Part shown: one piece after another, positions 27,325 to 36,879 of the stretch
Position numbering within the stretch: position 1 is the first letter of the stretch
Layout of the letters: every line of letters starts with the position of its first letter
NCBI RefSeq assembly: GCF_004339465.1
Contig: NZ_SMFY01000001.1
Location: forward strand, 248,001 to 312,000
Source: Ancylobacter aquaticus
GTDB lineage: Bacteria; Pseudomonadota; Alphaproteobacteria; Rhizobiales; Xanthobacteraceae
DNA: 64,000 nt
Direction of reading: 5' to 3'
The notes under the pieces: generated by a model
What the model was told of the DNA's origin: nothing
Seen by the model: the letters and a program-made list of their open reading frames with translations, nothing else
Database searches by the model: none
Position numbers and translations under genes: made by a program

Positions 27325-28617
27325 ATGGCCCTCGGAGAGTCGCAGCCTCTGGCGGAAGATACGCTGCGCGAGCGCCTCGTCGGCGCGCGGTGGATACTTG
27401 CCGCCGCCGCCCTGGGGCTCGGTGGCGCGTGCTGGGCCGGCACGATGACGCCGGGCGCGGGCCTGGCCATCGGCCTGCTCGTCGCGGTCGGGGCGATGCT
27501 GCCCAGCCGCAAGCGCCCGGTCGCGGCGGCCCTCGCCCGCCTGAGCGGCGAGCCCCGGCCCATCCCTCGCGCCGAAGAGCGGCTGCCGGCGCTTGTGCGC
27601 GCTTTGCCCGAGGCGGCGCTGCTGCTCGATGCGCGCGGCACCGTGCTCACCGCCAATGCCGGCGCGGTCGGGCTCCTCGCCAGCGTGCGGGTCGGCGATC
27701 CCGTTTCCTTCGCCGTGCGCGTGCCCGAAGTGCTTGAGGCGCTGCGCGCCTCGATCGCCGACGGTGCCGCCCGCCGCATCGAATTTGCCGAGCGCGTGCC
27801 GATCGACCGCTGGCTGCGGGCCGACATCGTGCCGATCCGTTCCGGCCTGCTGCGCGAGGGCGCGCCGACCGAGGCGGTGCTGCTGAGCTTTGTCGACCTC
27901 ACCCCGCAGCGCCGAGTCGAGCAGATGCGCGTCGACTTCGTCGCCAATGCCAGCCACGAGCTGCGCACCCCGCTGGCCTCGCTCTCCGGCTTCATCGAAA
28001 CCCTCCAGGGGCCGGCCCGCAACGATTCCAGTGCCCGCGAGCGCTTCCTGAAAATCATGAACGAGCAGGCGCGGCGCATGTCGCGGCTGATCGACGACCT
28101 GCTGTCGCTCTCGCGCATCGAGCTCAACGCGCATCTTCGCCCCGAGGCGCCGGTAGATCTTGTCGCCGTGGTCAGCCATGTGCGCGACGCGCTCGCCCCA
28201 CTGGGCCGCGAGCGCGGGGTGGAGATCGCCTTCGAGCACCCGGCGGACCCGGTGGAGGTGCGCGGCGACCGCGACGAGCTGATCCGGGTGTTCGAGAATC
28301 TGGTCGAAAACGCCCTGAAATATGGCGCCACCGGCGGGCGGGTCGAGATCGCCATCGCGCGAGAGGGCACGGACGCGCTGGTGACGGTGCGCGATTTCGG
28401 CCCCGGCATCGCCCCCGAGCACGTGCCGCGCCTCACCGAGCGCTTCTACCGCGTCGACACCGCCCATTCGCGCGAGCAGGGCGGAACCGGGCTCGGGCTC
28501 GCCATCGTCAAGCACATCGTCGCCCGGCATCGCGGCAAGATGGGCATCGAGAGCGTGCCGGGCGCGGGCTCGACATTCTCGGTCCGTCTTTCGACGGGTT
28601 CCGCGACACGGCGATAA
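27325..28617 (+). CDS. phoR: Phosphate regulon sensor histidine kinase
   Basis: 430 residues. Senses phosphate status together with the Pst transporter and PhoU, and phosphorylates PhoB. Membrane helices near residues 20-60 form a short hairpin anchor, followed by a PAS-like linker (about 90-190), the HisKA domain with His211 in ASHELRTPLASL, and an ATPase domain with NLVENALKYG and GIAPEHVPRLTERFYRVD. No large periplasmic sensor exists, as expected for PhoR. ATG at 27325 has AGGA at a spacing of 9; a GTG six bases upstream is an alternative. It heads the pst-pho cluster, a standard alphaproteobacterial order. Confidence 0.95.
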   Translation: MALGESQPLAEDTLRERLVGARWILAAAALGLGGACWAGTMTPGAGLAIGLLVAVGAMLPSRKRPVAAALARLSGEPRPIPRAEERLPALVRALPEAALLLDARGTVLTANAGAVGLLASVRVGDPVSFAVRVPEVLEALRASIADGAARRIEFAERVPIDRWLRADIVPIRSGLLREGAPTEAVLLSFVDLTPQRRVEQMRVDFVANASHELRTPLASLSGFIETLQGPARNDSSARERFLKIMNEQARRMSRLIDDLLSLSRIELNAHLRPEAPVDLVAVVSHVRDALAPLGRERGVEIAFEHPADPVEVRGDRDELIRVFENLVENALKYGATGGRVEIAIAREGTDALVTVRDFGPGIAPEHVPRLTERFYRVDTAHSREQGGTGLGLAIVKHIVARHRGKMGIESVPGAGSTFSVRLSTGSATRR

Positions 28618-28642
28618 CGTCAACACTGTCAATAGCTTGAAT

Positions 28643-28671
28643 TGTCATCAAGACTTCATCGAAGGGTCATA
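28643..28671 (+). promoter_or_regulatory. Triple PHO box upstream of pstS
   Basis: Three related heptamers at an 11-base period: TGTCATC (28643), CTTCATC (28654) and GGTCATA (28665), each separated by four bases. This matches the PhoB direct-repeat layout of 7 plus 4 bases. It lies about 120 bases before the pstS start, so the operon should be switched on by PhoB under phosphate limitation. Confidence 0.7.
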
Positions 28672-28789
28672 GAACCTTGGCAGCCGGGCGGTAAGACTCC
28701 CGTGTGAAACGTCAATCGCGCTTCGGCCAATCGCGCATCCGGGCTTTCCACCGCGATGCCGCCGATCTCCCGACCTAAGGAGAAGACCC

Positions 28790-29830
28790 TTGAAATTCAA
28801 CTATCTGCTCGGCGCTGCGGCGCTGTCGTTCGGCGCCCTCGTGTCTGGTGCTGCCTTCGCCGCCGACATCAATGGCGCCGGCGCCTCGTTCCCGGCGCCG
28901 GTCTATCAGGCCTGGGCTGCCGCCTATAAGGAAAAGACCGGCACCGGCCTGAACTACCAGTCGATCGGCTCCGGCGGTGGCCAGAACCAGATCGTCAACC
29001 GCACCGTCGATTTCGGCGCCTCCGACGCGCCGATGAAGGACGACAAGCTCGAATCCGCCAGCCTGCTGCAGTTCCCGACCGTGATCGGTTCGGTCGTCGC
29101 CATCGTCAACCTCGGCGAAGACCATGCGCTGACCCTCAACGGCGACCTCATTGCCCAGATCTACCAGGGCAAGATCACCAAGTGGAACGACCCGAAGATC
29201 GTCGCCCTGAACAAGGACGCCAAGCTTCCCGACATCGCCATCGTCCCGGTCTACCGCTCGGACTCGTCGGGCACCTCCTTCGTGTTCACCTCCTACCTGA
29301 CCTCGGCCAGCGCGGACTGGAAGTCCAATGTCGGCGCCGCGACCTCCGTGCAGTGGCCGGCCGGTGCGGGCGCCAAGGGCAATGAAGGCGTTGCCGGCAC
29401 CGTGAAGAACACCCGTGGCGCCATCGGCTACGTCGAGTTCATCTACGCCGCCGCCAACAAGCTCGCCACCACCGACCTCGTGAACAAGGCCGGCAAGGTC
29501 GTGAAGCCCGAGACCAAGACCTTCATGGAAGCGGCGGCCGCCGCCGACTGGAAGGGCGCGAAGAACTTCGCCGCCTCGATGGTCGACACCGCTGGCGAAG
29601 GCGCCTGGCCGATCACCTCCGCGACCTACATCCTGCTGCCGAAGAACCCGGCCAACGCCACGCAGTCGGCCGAGGCCATCAAGTTCTTCGACTGGGCTTA
29701 CGGCGCCGAGGGCGACGCCATCGCCGAGAAGCTGCACTATATCCCGCTGCCGGACTCGGTCGCGGACGAAGTGCGCAAGGCCTGGTCGGCTGAAGTGAAG
29801 GCCGACGGCAAGGCCGTCTGGACCAACTGA
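28790..29830 (+). CDS. pstS: Phosphate ABC transporter, periplasmic phosphate-binding protein
   Basis: 346 residues. Signal peptide of 24 residues (cleavage after GAAFA), then the PstS fold starting ADINGAGASFPAPVYQAW. Binding-site segments are visible: GAGASFP, GSGGGQNQI, DFGASDAPM and YRSDSSGTSFVFTSYL. The start codon is TTG (Leu codon read as Met), with AAGGAG 8 bases before; no other start fits the signal peptide. Its expression should exceed that of the downstream genes because a strong hairpin follows its stop codon. Confidence 0.96.
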   Translation: MKFNYLLGAAALSFGALVSGAAFAADINGAGASFPAPVYQAWAAAYKEKTGTGLNYQSIGSGGGQNQIVNRTVDFGASDAPMKDDKLESASLLQFPTVIGSVVAIVNLGEDHALTLNGDLIAQIYQGKITKWNDPKIVALNKDAKLPDIAIVPVYRSDSSGTSFVFTSYLTSASADWKSNVGAATSVQWPAGAGAKGNEGVAGTVKNTRGAIGYVEFIYAAANKLATTDLVNKAGKVVKPETKTFMEAAAAADWKGAKNFAASMVDTAGEGAWPITSATYILLPKNPANATQSAEAIKFFDWAYGAEGDAIAEKLHYIPLPDSVADEVRKAWSAEVKADGKAVWTN

Positions 29831-29846
29831 TCCTGCTCCGCAAGGG

Positions 29847-29875
29847 GAAGAGGCGGCCCACCCGGCCGCCTCTTC
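29847..29875 (+). terminator. Hairpin between pstS and pstC
   Basis: GAAGAGGCGGCC (29847-29858) and its exact complement (29864-29875) enclose a 5-base loop. A 12-base GC-rich stem 17 bases after the pstS stop would end or slow most transcripts and protect the pstS message, giving more binding protein than permease. Only a weak T-run follows. Confidence 0.7.
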
Positions 29876-29992
29876 TCGTCTGCCCAGCCAGACGATATTC
29901 TACGCCCGCGACGCCCACGCTCCGTCACAGCACGCCGCCCCTCAGGCCGATCGCGGCTTCCGGGTGACAAGGCGCTCCAAGGATCACACGAC

Positions 29993-30970
29993 ATGGATGC
30001 CACTCTCAGCGGAAGGCAGGCGGGCAACGGCCTGATTGCCGCGCGCAAGCCGACGGGCCGGGTCAGTGACCCCGTGTTTGTCGGGATTCTCTGGGGCAGC
30101 GGCATTCTGGTGCTGCTGCTGCTGGGTCTCATCATCGCCATGCTGTTCGAGGGTGGCCTTCCGGCGCTCCGCGAATTCGGCCTGTCCTTCATCTGGTCGA
30201 CGACGTGGAACCCGGTGACGGAGGTTTTCGGCGCTGGCGTCATGGTGTTCGGCACGATTTTCAGTGCCGTTATCGCCGTCATCATCGCCCTGCCGCTGTC
30301 CTTCGGCATCGCCTTCTTCCTCACCGAGATTGCTCCCGGCCCCCTGCGCCGGCCGATCGGCGTGGCGATCCAGCTGCTCGCCGCGATCCCGTCGATCATC
30401 TACGGCATGTGGGGCTTCTTCATCGTCGTCCCGCTGATGGCCGCCTATGTGCAGCCCCCGCTGATCGAGTGGCTTGGCCCGCTGCCGATCATCGGCGCCC
30501 TGTTCCAGGGCCCGCCGCTGGGCGCCGGCATGCTCACCGCCGGCCTGATCATGGCGATCATGATCCTGCCCTTCATCACCGCCATGTTCGTCGAGGTGCT
30601 GGAATCGGTGCCGCCGATGATCAAGGAATCCGCCTACGGCGTCGGCGCCACCACCTATGAGGTCTACCGCAACGTCTCGGTGCCCTATGGCAGCACGGCC
30701 ATGGTCGGCGCCGTCATGCTGGGCCTTGGCCGCGCGCTCGGCGAGACGATGGCCGTGACCTTCGTCATCGGCAACGCCACGCGCATGTCGGCCTCGCTCT
30801 TCGCACCGGGCGCCACCATCGCCTCCACCATCGCCAACGAGTTTCCCGAGGCCTCGATCGGCTCGCTGAAGCTGCAGGCGCTGCTGGAGCTGGGCTTCAT
30901 CCTGTTCGTGATTTCGTTCATCGTGCTCGCGCTCTCGCGCCTGCTCGTCCGGTCCCGGCTCAAGGGCTGA
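29993..30970 (+). CDS. pstC: Phosphate ABC transporter permease PstC
   Basis: 325 residues with about six membrane helices after a 25-residue cytoplasmic start. The permease signature for contact with PstB is in ESAYGVGATTYEVYRNVSVPYG (about 209-230), and GRALGETMAV follows. Partner of PstA. An AAGGA lies about 9 bases before the ATG. pstA follows after 12 bases. Confidence 0.95.
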   Translation: MDATLSGRQAGNGLIAARKPTGRVSDPVFVGILWGSGILVLLLLGLIIAMLFEGGLPALREFGLSFIWSTTWNPVTEVFGAGVMVFGTIFSAVIAVIIALPLSFGIAFFLTEIAPGPLRRPIGVAIQLLAAIPSIIYGMWGFFIVVPLMAAYVQPPLIEWLGPLPIIGALFQGPPLGAGMLTAGLIMAIMILPFITAMFVEVLESVPPMIKESAYGVGATTYEVYRNVSVPYGSTAMVGAVMLGLGRALGETMAVTFVIGNATRMSASLFAPGATIASTIANEFPEASIGSLKLQALLELGFILFVISFIVLALSRLLVRSRLKG

Positions 30971-30982
30971 GTGGAGACACAC

Positions 30983-31816
30983 ATGGCATCCCTCGCCCGC
31001 CGTCGCGCGACCGACTACACCGTCAAGGCCATCAGCGTCGGCTTTGCCGCGCTCTCGCTCGTCCTGCTCGCCTGGATCCTGTGGACCCTGGTGGCGCGCG
31101 GCCTGCCCGCGCTCGGCCCGCATGTCTTCACCCAGATCACCGCCCCGCCCGGCGCCGGGGGCGGGCTGCTCAACGCCATTGTCGGCTCGCTGATCCAGAT
31201 CGGCGTGGCGCTCGTCATCGGCACCCCGATCGGCCTGATGTGCGGCACCTTCCTGGCCGAGAACGGCCGCGGGACGCAGGTCGGCAACGCGGTGCGCTTC
31301 GTCAATGACGTGCTGCTCTCCGCCCCGTCGATCCTCATCGGCCTGTTCGTCTACCAGCTCCTGGTCGTCCCCTTCGGCGGCTTCTCCGGCTGGGCCGGCG
31401 CCATCGCGCTGGCCATCATCATCATCCCCGTGGTGGTTCGCACCACCGAGGACATGCTGAACCTCGTGCCGATCGGCCTGCGCGAAGCGGCCTTCGCGCT
31501 CGGTGCGCCGCAGTGGAAGGTCGTCACCTTCATCACCTGGCGCGCGGGCCGGGCGGGCATCGTCACCGGCATCCTGCTGGCCGTGGCCCGCGCCGCCGGC
31601 GAGACCGCGCCGCTGCTGTTCACCTCGCTCGGCAATAATGGCTGGTCGCTCAGCCTCGACGCGCCGATGGCCAGCCTGCCGATCGCCATCTACCAATACG
31701 CCGCCAGCCCCTTCGAGGACTGGGTCGCCCTGGCCTGGGCGGGCGCCCTCATCATCACCGTCGGGGTTCTGACCCTGAACATCCTTTCCCGCCTCGTCCT
31801 GGCGAAGATGAAGTGA
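30983..31816 (+). CDS. pstA: Phosphate ABC transporter permease PstA
   Basis: 277 residues, about six membrane helices. [25 protein letters not shown] (around 175-200) is the conserved contact loop for the ATPase, and [13 protein letters not shown] is a PstA hallmark. GGAG lies 6 bases before the ATG at 30983, preferred over an upstream GTG at 30971. Followed by pstB after 8 bases. Confidence 0.95.
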   Translation: MASLARRRATDYTVKAISVGFAALSLVLLAWILWTLVARGLPALGPHVFTQITAPPGAGGGLLNAIVGSLIQIGVALVIGTPIGLMCGTFLAENGRGTQVGNAVRFVNDVLLSAPSILIGLFVYQLLVVPFGGFSGWAGAIALAIIIIPVVVRTTEDMLNLVPIGLREAAFALGAPQWKVVTFITWRAGRAGIVTGILLAVARAAGETAPLLFTSLGNNGWSLSLDAPMASLPIAIYQYAASPFEDWVALAWAGALIITVGVLTLNILSRLVLAKMK

Positions 31817-31824
31817 GACGGACC

Positions 31825-32646
31825 ATGAATTTCGCACCCGAGACGTCGATCGACATCGCTTCCGCCGTCAACCGCGCCACCGCGCCCTCGGCCGAGCCCA
31901 AGCTCAAGGTCGATAAGCTCAATTTCTATTACGGCGACAACCACGCGCTGAAGAACATCAATTTCGAGATCCCGGAAAAGCGCGTCACCGCGATGATCGG
32001 GCCCTCGGGCTGCGGCAAGTCCACCCTGCTGCGTATCTTCAACCGGATGTACCAGCTCTATCCCGGCCAGCGCGCGGAAGGGAAGATCCTGTTCGACGGC
32101 GCCGACCTGCTCAGCAAGGACCTGGATTCCACGGTCGTGCGCTCGCGCATCGGCATGGTGTTCCAGAAGCCCACCCCGTTCCCGATGTCGATCTATGACA
32201 ACATCGCCTTCGGCGTGCGCCTGCACGAACGCCTGAACAAGGCGCAGATGGACGAGCGCGTCGAGTGGTGCCTGCGCAAGGCGGCGATCTGGGAAGAAGC
32301 CAAGGACCGCCTCCACACCTCGGCGCTCGGCCTCTCCGGCGGCCAGCAGCAGCGCCTGTGCATCGCCCGCACCATCGCGGTGCGGCCGGAAGTGATCCTG
32401 CTCGACGAGCCGACCTCGGCGCTCGACCCGATCTCGACCTCGAAGATCGAGGACCTGATCGACGAGCTGAAGCAGGAATTCACCATCGTCATCGTGACCC
32501 ACAACATGCAGCAGGCGGCGCGCTGCGCCGACATCACCTCGTTCTTCTATCTCGGCGAACTGATCGAGGTCGCCGCCTCGAACGAGATTTTCACCAACCC
32601 GCGCGAAGCCCGCACCCGCGACTACATCACCGGCCGCTTCGGCTGA
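31825..32646 (+). CDS. pstB: Phosphate ABC transporter ATP-binding protein PstB
   Basis: 273 residues. Complete ABC ATPase: Walker [10 protein letters not shown] (59-67), Q-loop in [15 protein letters not shown], signature [15 protein letters not shown], Walker [14 protein letters not shown], and H-loop in [11 protein letters not shown]. The N-terminal 30 residues are an extra leader ahead of the domain. Energises phosphate uptake by PstSCA. Confidence 0.97.
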   Translation: MNFAPETSIDIASAVNRATAPSAEPKLKVDKLNFYYGDNHALKNINFEIPEKRVTAMIGPSGCGKSTLLRIFNRMYQLYPGQRAEGKILFDGADLLSKDLDSTVVRSRIGMVFQKPTPFPMSIYDNIAFGVRLHERLNKAQMDERVEWCLRKAAIWEEAKDRLHTSALGLSGGQQQRLCIARTIAVRPEVILLDEPTSALDPISTSKIEDLIDELKQEFTIVIVTHNMQQAARCADITSFFYLGELIEVAASNEIFTNPREARTRDYITGRFG

Positions 32647-32671
32647 GCCCGCGACGAGAGAGGCCTGCCCC

Positions 32672-33385
32672 ATGACCGAACATATCGTCTCGTCGTTCGA
32701 CACCGACCTCAAGGAACTCGGCCGCCGCGTGGTGGAGATGGGCGGCCAGTCCGAGCGTCTCGTCGCCGACAGCGTCCAGGCGCTGGTCAAGCGCGACAGC
32801 GAACTCGCCCAGAAGGTGATCGTGCTCGACGGCCCGGTCGACCTGCTGCAGCGGGAGATCGAGGAAAAGGCGGTGCTCATCATCGCCCGCCGCCAGCCGC
32901 TGGCCGGCGACCTGCGCGAGATCGTCGCCGCCATGCGGATCGCCAATGATCTGGAGCGCATCGGCGACCTCGCCAAGAACACCGCCAAGCGCGTGCTCGC
33001 CCTCACCGGCGAGTTCCACCCGCAGAAGCTGGTGCGCGGCGTCGAGCACATGTCCAACATCGTGCTCGAACAGCTGAAGGTGGTGCTGGACGCCTATGCC
33101 ACCCGCGACCAGGCCCGCGCGCTCGATGTCTGGCAGCGCGATGGCGAAGTCGACGTGCTCTACACCTCGCTGTTCCGCGAGCTCCTCACCTACATGATGG
33201 AAGACCCGCGCAACATCTCGCTGTGCACGCATCTTCTGTTCTGCGCCAAGAACATCGAGCGCATCGGCGACCACGCCACCAACGTCGCCGAGACGATCCA
33301 CTATCTTGTGACCGGCCAGCTTCTCACCGAGGAGCGGCCCAAGCAGGACACCACCAGCCTGACCAGCGTCGCGTTCCCGGCCTGA
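32672..33385 (+). CDS. phoU: Phosphate transport regulator PhoU
   Basis: 237 residues, two repeated three-helix bundles as in all PhoU proteins. The segments DLREIVAAMRIANDLERIGDLAKN (first repeat) and HLLFCAKNIERIGDHATNVAE (second repeat) carry the conserved metal-binding E/D residues. Links Pst activity to PhoR and holds PhoB signalling off when phosphate is plentiful. Confidence 0.97.
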   Translation: MTEHIVSSFDTDLKELGRRVVEMGGQSERLVADSVQALVKRDSELAQKVIVLDGPVDLLQREIEEKAVLIIARRQPLAGDLREIVAAMRIANDLERIGDLAKNTAKRVLALTGEFHPQKLVRGVEHMSNIVLEQLKVVLDAYATRDQARALDVWQRDGEVDVLYTSLFRELLTYMMEDPRNISLCTHLLFCAKNIERIGDHATNVAETIHYLVTGQLLTEERPKQDTTSLTSVAFPA

Positions 33386-33422
33386 CGCCGCCAACGGCCC
33401 GCGAACGCTCGGGAACGAGATC

Positions 33423-34124
33423 ATGCCCACCAACATACTGATCGTGGAGGATGAGGAGCCCCTCACCCTCCTGCTCCGCTACAATCTCGAATCCGAAGGC
33501 TATTCGGTCGATAATGTGGGGCGGGGCGACGAGGCGGAGACCCGGCTGCGCGAAAGCGTGCCGGACCTTCTCATCCTCGACTGGATGCTGCCGGGCCTTT
33601 CCGGCATCGAGCTGTGCCGGCGCCTGCGCGCCCGGCCGGAAACCGAGCGCATGCCGATCCTCATGCTCACCGCCCGCGGCGAGGAGACCGAGCGCGTGCG
33701 CGGCCTCGCCACCGGCGCCGACGACTATGTGGTGAAGCCGTTCTCGGTGCCCGAGCTGGTTGCCCGCGTGCGCGCGCTTCTGCGCCGGGCCAAGCCCGAG
33801 CACATTTCCACCCTGCTGCGGGCCGGCGACATCGAGCTCGACCGCGAGACCAAGCGCGTGCACCGCGCCGGCCGCGAGCTGCATCTGGGCCCCACCGAGT
33901 TCCGGCTGCTGGAATTCCTCATGCAGTCGCCCGGCCGCGTCTATTCGCGCGAGCAGCTGCTCGACGGCGTGTGGGGGCAGGACGTCTATATCGACGAGCG
34001 CACCGTGGACGTGCATGTCGGCCGCCTGCGCAAGGCGTTGAACCGCCCGCGCCAGCCTGACCCGATCCGCACCGTGCGCGGTTCCGGCTATTCCTTCAAC
34101 GAGATGTTCGCCCGCGCGCACTGA
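33423..34124 (+). CDS. phoB: Phosphate regulon response regulator
   Basis: 233 residues. Receiver domain with phosphorylated Asp53 in LLILDWMLPG, acidic pocket VEDEE, and Lys near 104 in YVVKPFSVPEL, followed by an OmpR/PhoB-type winged helix (about 135-230; SREQLLDGVWGQDVYIDERTVDVHVGRLRKAL split across the recognition helix). Binds PHO boxes such as that before pstS. Last gene of the cluster, with phoU 37 bases upstream. Confidence 0.96.
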   Translation: MPTNILIVEDEEPLTLLLRYNLESEGYSVDNVGRGDEAETRLRESVPDLLILDWMLPGLSGIELCRRLRARPETERMPILMLTARGEETERVRGLATGADDYVVKPFSVPELVARVRALLRRAKPEHISTLLRAGDIELDRETKRVHRAGRELHLGPTEFRLLEFLMQSPGRVYSREQLLDGVWGQDVYIDERTVDVHVGRLRKALNRPRQPDPIRTVRGSGYSFNEMFARAH

Positions 34125-34127
34125 GCG

Positions 34128-34149
34128 GGCGGGGCACGGCGACCCCGCC
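34128..34149. terminator. Candidate terminator hairpin between phoB and ada
   Basis: GGCGGGG and CCCCGCC pair across an 8-base loop, a few bases after the phoB stop and just before the convergent ada stop. Modest stem and no T-run, so the call is tentative. Confidence 0.35.
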
Positions 34150-34158
34150 GGTTGCCCG

Positions 34159-35256
34159 TCACCCCGCCGGTGCCGGGCGGGCGCGGTACTGCGCCTCGAT
34201 CTCCAGCAGCCGCTGCTTGCGCCACAGCCCGCCGCCATAGCCGGTAAGGGCGCCGTCCGTGCCGAGGACGCGATGGCAGGGAATGACGAGCGCGAGCTGG
34301 TTGGCGCCATTGGCCCGCGCCACCGCGCGGATGGCGCAGGGCTCGCCGATCCGCCGGGCGATCTCGGCATAGCTCGCCGTTGCCCCGGCGGGTATGCGCC
34401 GTAGCTCCGCCCACACCGCGCGGGTGAAGGCGCTGCCCTCCAGCGCCAGCGGGGTTGCGAAACCCGCCGACCGGCCGGCGAAATAGGCCGCGAGTTCCGT
34501 GCGGATGCTCTCGGTCGGCGGGGCACTGCCGATGCCGAGCTCCCCCTTCACGCCCTTGCGCAGGCGGGCGATCTCCGCCGGCAGGCCGCGCCGCTCGACA
34601 AATTCCAGCAGATGCAGGTGCGTGGCGCTGGAAATCGCGATCATGTCGCCGAGCGGCGTGCCGATCCAGTCGGCGAGCAGCCGGCCCTCGCCGGCGATCT
34701 CACCCGGCGCGCAGCCGATCAGCCGGGCGAAGGCGGCACGGAACGCGCTGGCGGACTGGAAACCCGCCTCCTGCTGCGCGGCGATGACCGAGCCGCCGAG
34801 CGACAGCGTCTCGAACCCCTCGCGCAGCCGGCGGTGGCGGGCCATGTCGAGGAAGGTCATGCCGAATTGTCGCTTGAAGGCGCGGCGGACGGTGGAGAGG
34901 TCATGGCCCATGCGGGCAATGTCCTCTTCGCCGAAGCGGTAGGCCGGGCGGGCGTCCAGCGAAGCAAGCAGCGCCGCGATCATGGGGTCCGCCTCGGCGG
35001 CCGGCCGGAGCGGATGGCAGCGCTTGCAGGGACGGAAGCCCGCCTCGATGCAGGCGCCGATCGTCGTCCGGAAGGTGCAGTTCTCCGCCAGCGGCTTGCG
35101 GGCCGGGCATGTCAGCCGGCAGAAGATTCCGGTCGTGGCGACACACACATAGACGCGTCCCTCATAGCGCGAATCACGCGCCAGCAGTGCCTGGTGGAGC
35201 GTGGCCGCGTCCGGCAGGGTGAGGTCGAACAGGTCGCGGGGCGTATCGGTCAGCAT
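34159..35256 (-). CDS. ada: Ada: methyl-phosphotriester-sensing regulator and O6-alkylguanine transferase
   Basis: 365 residues, full-length. The N-domain keeps four zinc Cys: 46, 50, 77 and 80 (FCRLTCPARK and RPCKRC), matching Cys38/42/69/72 of E. coli; Cys46 would accept the methyl group from DNA phosphotriesters and activate the protein. An AraC-type DNA-binding domain (about 90-185) follows, then the methyltransferase with PCHRV, Cys327. Thus it can both repair alkylated DNA and switch on the adaptive response. No alkB or other partner gene is adjacent. Confidence 0.95.
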   Translation of the reverse strand: MLTDTPRDLFDLTLPDAATLHQALLARDSRYEGRVYVCVATTGIFCRLTCPARKPLAENCTFRTTIGACIEAGFRPCKRCHPLRPAAEADPMIAALLASLDARPAYRFGEEDIARMGHDLSTVRRAFKRQFGMTFLDMARHRRLREGFETLSLGGSVIAAQQEAGFQSASAFRAAFARLIGCAPGEIAGEGRLLADWIGTPLGDMIAISSATHLHLLEFVERRGLPAEIARLRKGVKGELGIGSAPPTESIRTELAAYFAGRSAGFATPLALEGSAFTRAVWAELRRIPAGATASYAEIARRIGEPCAIRAVARANGANQLALVIPCHRVLGTDGALTGYGGGLWRKQRLLEIEAQYRARPAPAG

Positions 35257-35306
35257 GAGGCGACGCTAGCATCGCGCCCGTGCCCGCGCCGCCGGAAAAC
35301 GGGCGG

Positions 35307-36683
35307 TTATTTCCCGTTTGCTGGAGTGCCGTCCTCCGGCCGGTTGTGGCCCTTCTTCGGCCAGTTATGCGAGAGCACGAAATCGGAGATGCGTGGCGCG
35401 ATCTCGGCGCGGAAGCGCGAGCCGTTGAACACGCCGTAATGGCCGACGGTCGGCTGAAGGTAATGCGCCTTCATGTCCTCCGGCAGGCCGGAACACAGGG
35501 TCTGGGCGGCGCGGGTCTGGCCGACGCCGGAAATGTCGTCGTTCTCGCCCTCGACGGTGAGCAGCGCGACATTGCGGATCTTCGACGTGTCCACCCTTTC
35601 GCCGCGATGGGTCATCGTTCCCCTCGGCAGGGCATGGTCGATGAACACGGTCTGCAGCGTCTGCAGGTAGTATTCCGCCGGCAGGTCCATGACCGAGAGA
35701 TATTCGTCGTAGAACTCGCGGTGCTTGGTGGCGGAATCGCCGTCACCCTTCACCAGATGGCCGAACATGTCGGCATGGGCTTTCAGATGGCGCTCCATGT
35801 TCATCGCCATGAAGCCGTGCAGTTGGAGAAAGCCGGGATAGACCTGGCGCATCACCCCGGCATTGGGCCAGGGCACGGTGGTGATGACGTTGCGCTGGAA
35901 CCACTCGATGCCGCGCTCCTGCGCGAAATGGTTCACCGCCGTCGGGCTCTCGCGGGTGTCGATCGGCCCGCCCATCAGCACCATGGAGGCGGGCACGTCG
36001 GGGTCGCCCATCTCCTCCATCCGCGCCACGGCGGCCAGCACCGGCACCGCCGGCTGGCACACCGCCAGCGCATGCACCCCGCCGCCGAGGTGGTGGAAGA
36101 TGTCGATGACATAGTCGATATAGTCGTCGAGGCTGAACGGTCCCTCGGAGGCCGGGACATTGCGGGCGTCCACCCAGTCGGTGATGTAGAGGTCGTGATT
36201 GGGCAGCAGGGTCTGCACCGTGCCGCGCAGCAATGTCGCGTAATGGCCCGACAGCGGCGCGACGATGACCATGCGCGGCTGCGGCCGGCGCGGCTTATGC
36301 GTGAAATGGCGCTTGAAATGCAGCAGCTTGCAGAACGGCCGCTCCCACACCGTCTCGATCTCGACCGGCACGGGGACCCCGCCGACCGTCACCTCGTCGA
36401 TGCCCCATTCCGGCTTGCCATAGCGCCGCGTGGTGCGCTCGAACATCTCCAGCGAGGCGGACATGGTCTTGCCGAAGCCGGTATGGCTGAGCGGGTTGGC
36501 GGGGTTGCGGTAGAACAGCCGGCCGGCATCGGCCATCACCCGCAGCGGATCGAGCGCCGCGTGACCCATCTCGAACATCCAGTACATCGGGCGTGCCAGC
36601 GCCGAGGCGGTCTCGACCGCCACTTCGGGCGCTGTTACCGCTTCTTCCGCGTCGGGCACATCACCGAAAACGCCGATCGCCAT
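35307..36683 (-). CDS. phaZ: Intracellular polyhydroxyalkanoate depolymerase, second copy
   Basis: 458 residues, complete. Hydrolyses stored PHB. The catalytic Cys209 is in LAVCQP, with VAPLSGHYATLL and YITDWVDARNVP before it; the C-terminal part with LTVEGENDDISG (catalytic Asp) and VGHYGVFNGSRFR (catalytic His) completes the triad. Paralogue of the truncated gene at the left window edge, from which it differs in a longer N-terminus (residues 1-60). Divergent from regB. Confidence 0.94.
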   Translation of the reverse strand: MAIGVFGDVPDAEEAVTAPEVAVETASALARPMYWMFEMGHAALDPLRVMADAGRLFYRNPANPLSHTGFGKTMSASLEMFERTTRRYGKPEWGIDEVTVGGVPVPVEIETVWERPFCKLLHFKRHFTHKPRRPQPRMVIVAPLSGHYATLLRGTVQTLLPNHDLYITDWVDARNVPASEGPFSLDDYIDYVIDIFHHLGGGVHALAVCQPAVPVLAAVARMEEMGDPDVPASMVLMGGPIDTRESPTAVNHFAQERGIEWFQRNVITTVPWPNAGVMRQVYPGFLQLHGFMAMNMERHLKAHADMFGHLVKGDGDSATKHREFYDEYLSVMDLPAEYYLQTLQTVFIDHALPRGTMTHRGERVDTSKIRNVALLTVEGENDDISGVGQTRAAQTLCSGLPEDMKAHYLQPTVGHYGVFNGSRFRAEIAPRISDFVLSHNWPKKGHNRPEDGTPANGK

Positions 36684-36879
36684 GAGTGCCTCCGTAACCG
36701 ATTCCGCCCGTCCGGGTCGTTTCTGCCGCGTCGTTGATTGGCCGGGCCGTTCTTGTGCGTTGCAGCATAGATAGGCTCTTTCGCGCGCGCGTCAACGCGG
36801 GGCCGGCTCTCGCGCTCAGGCCGGCAGTGGCGCTATAGAGGTCGAAAGGGTGCCCGGCGGCGCCAAGCAAGGGGCTTTT

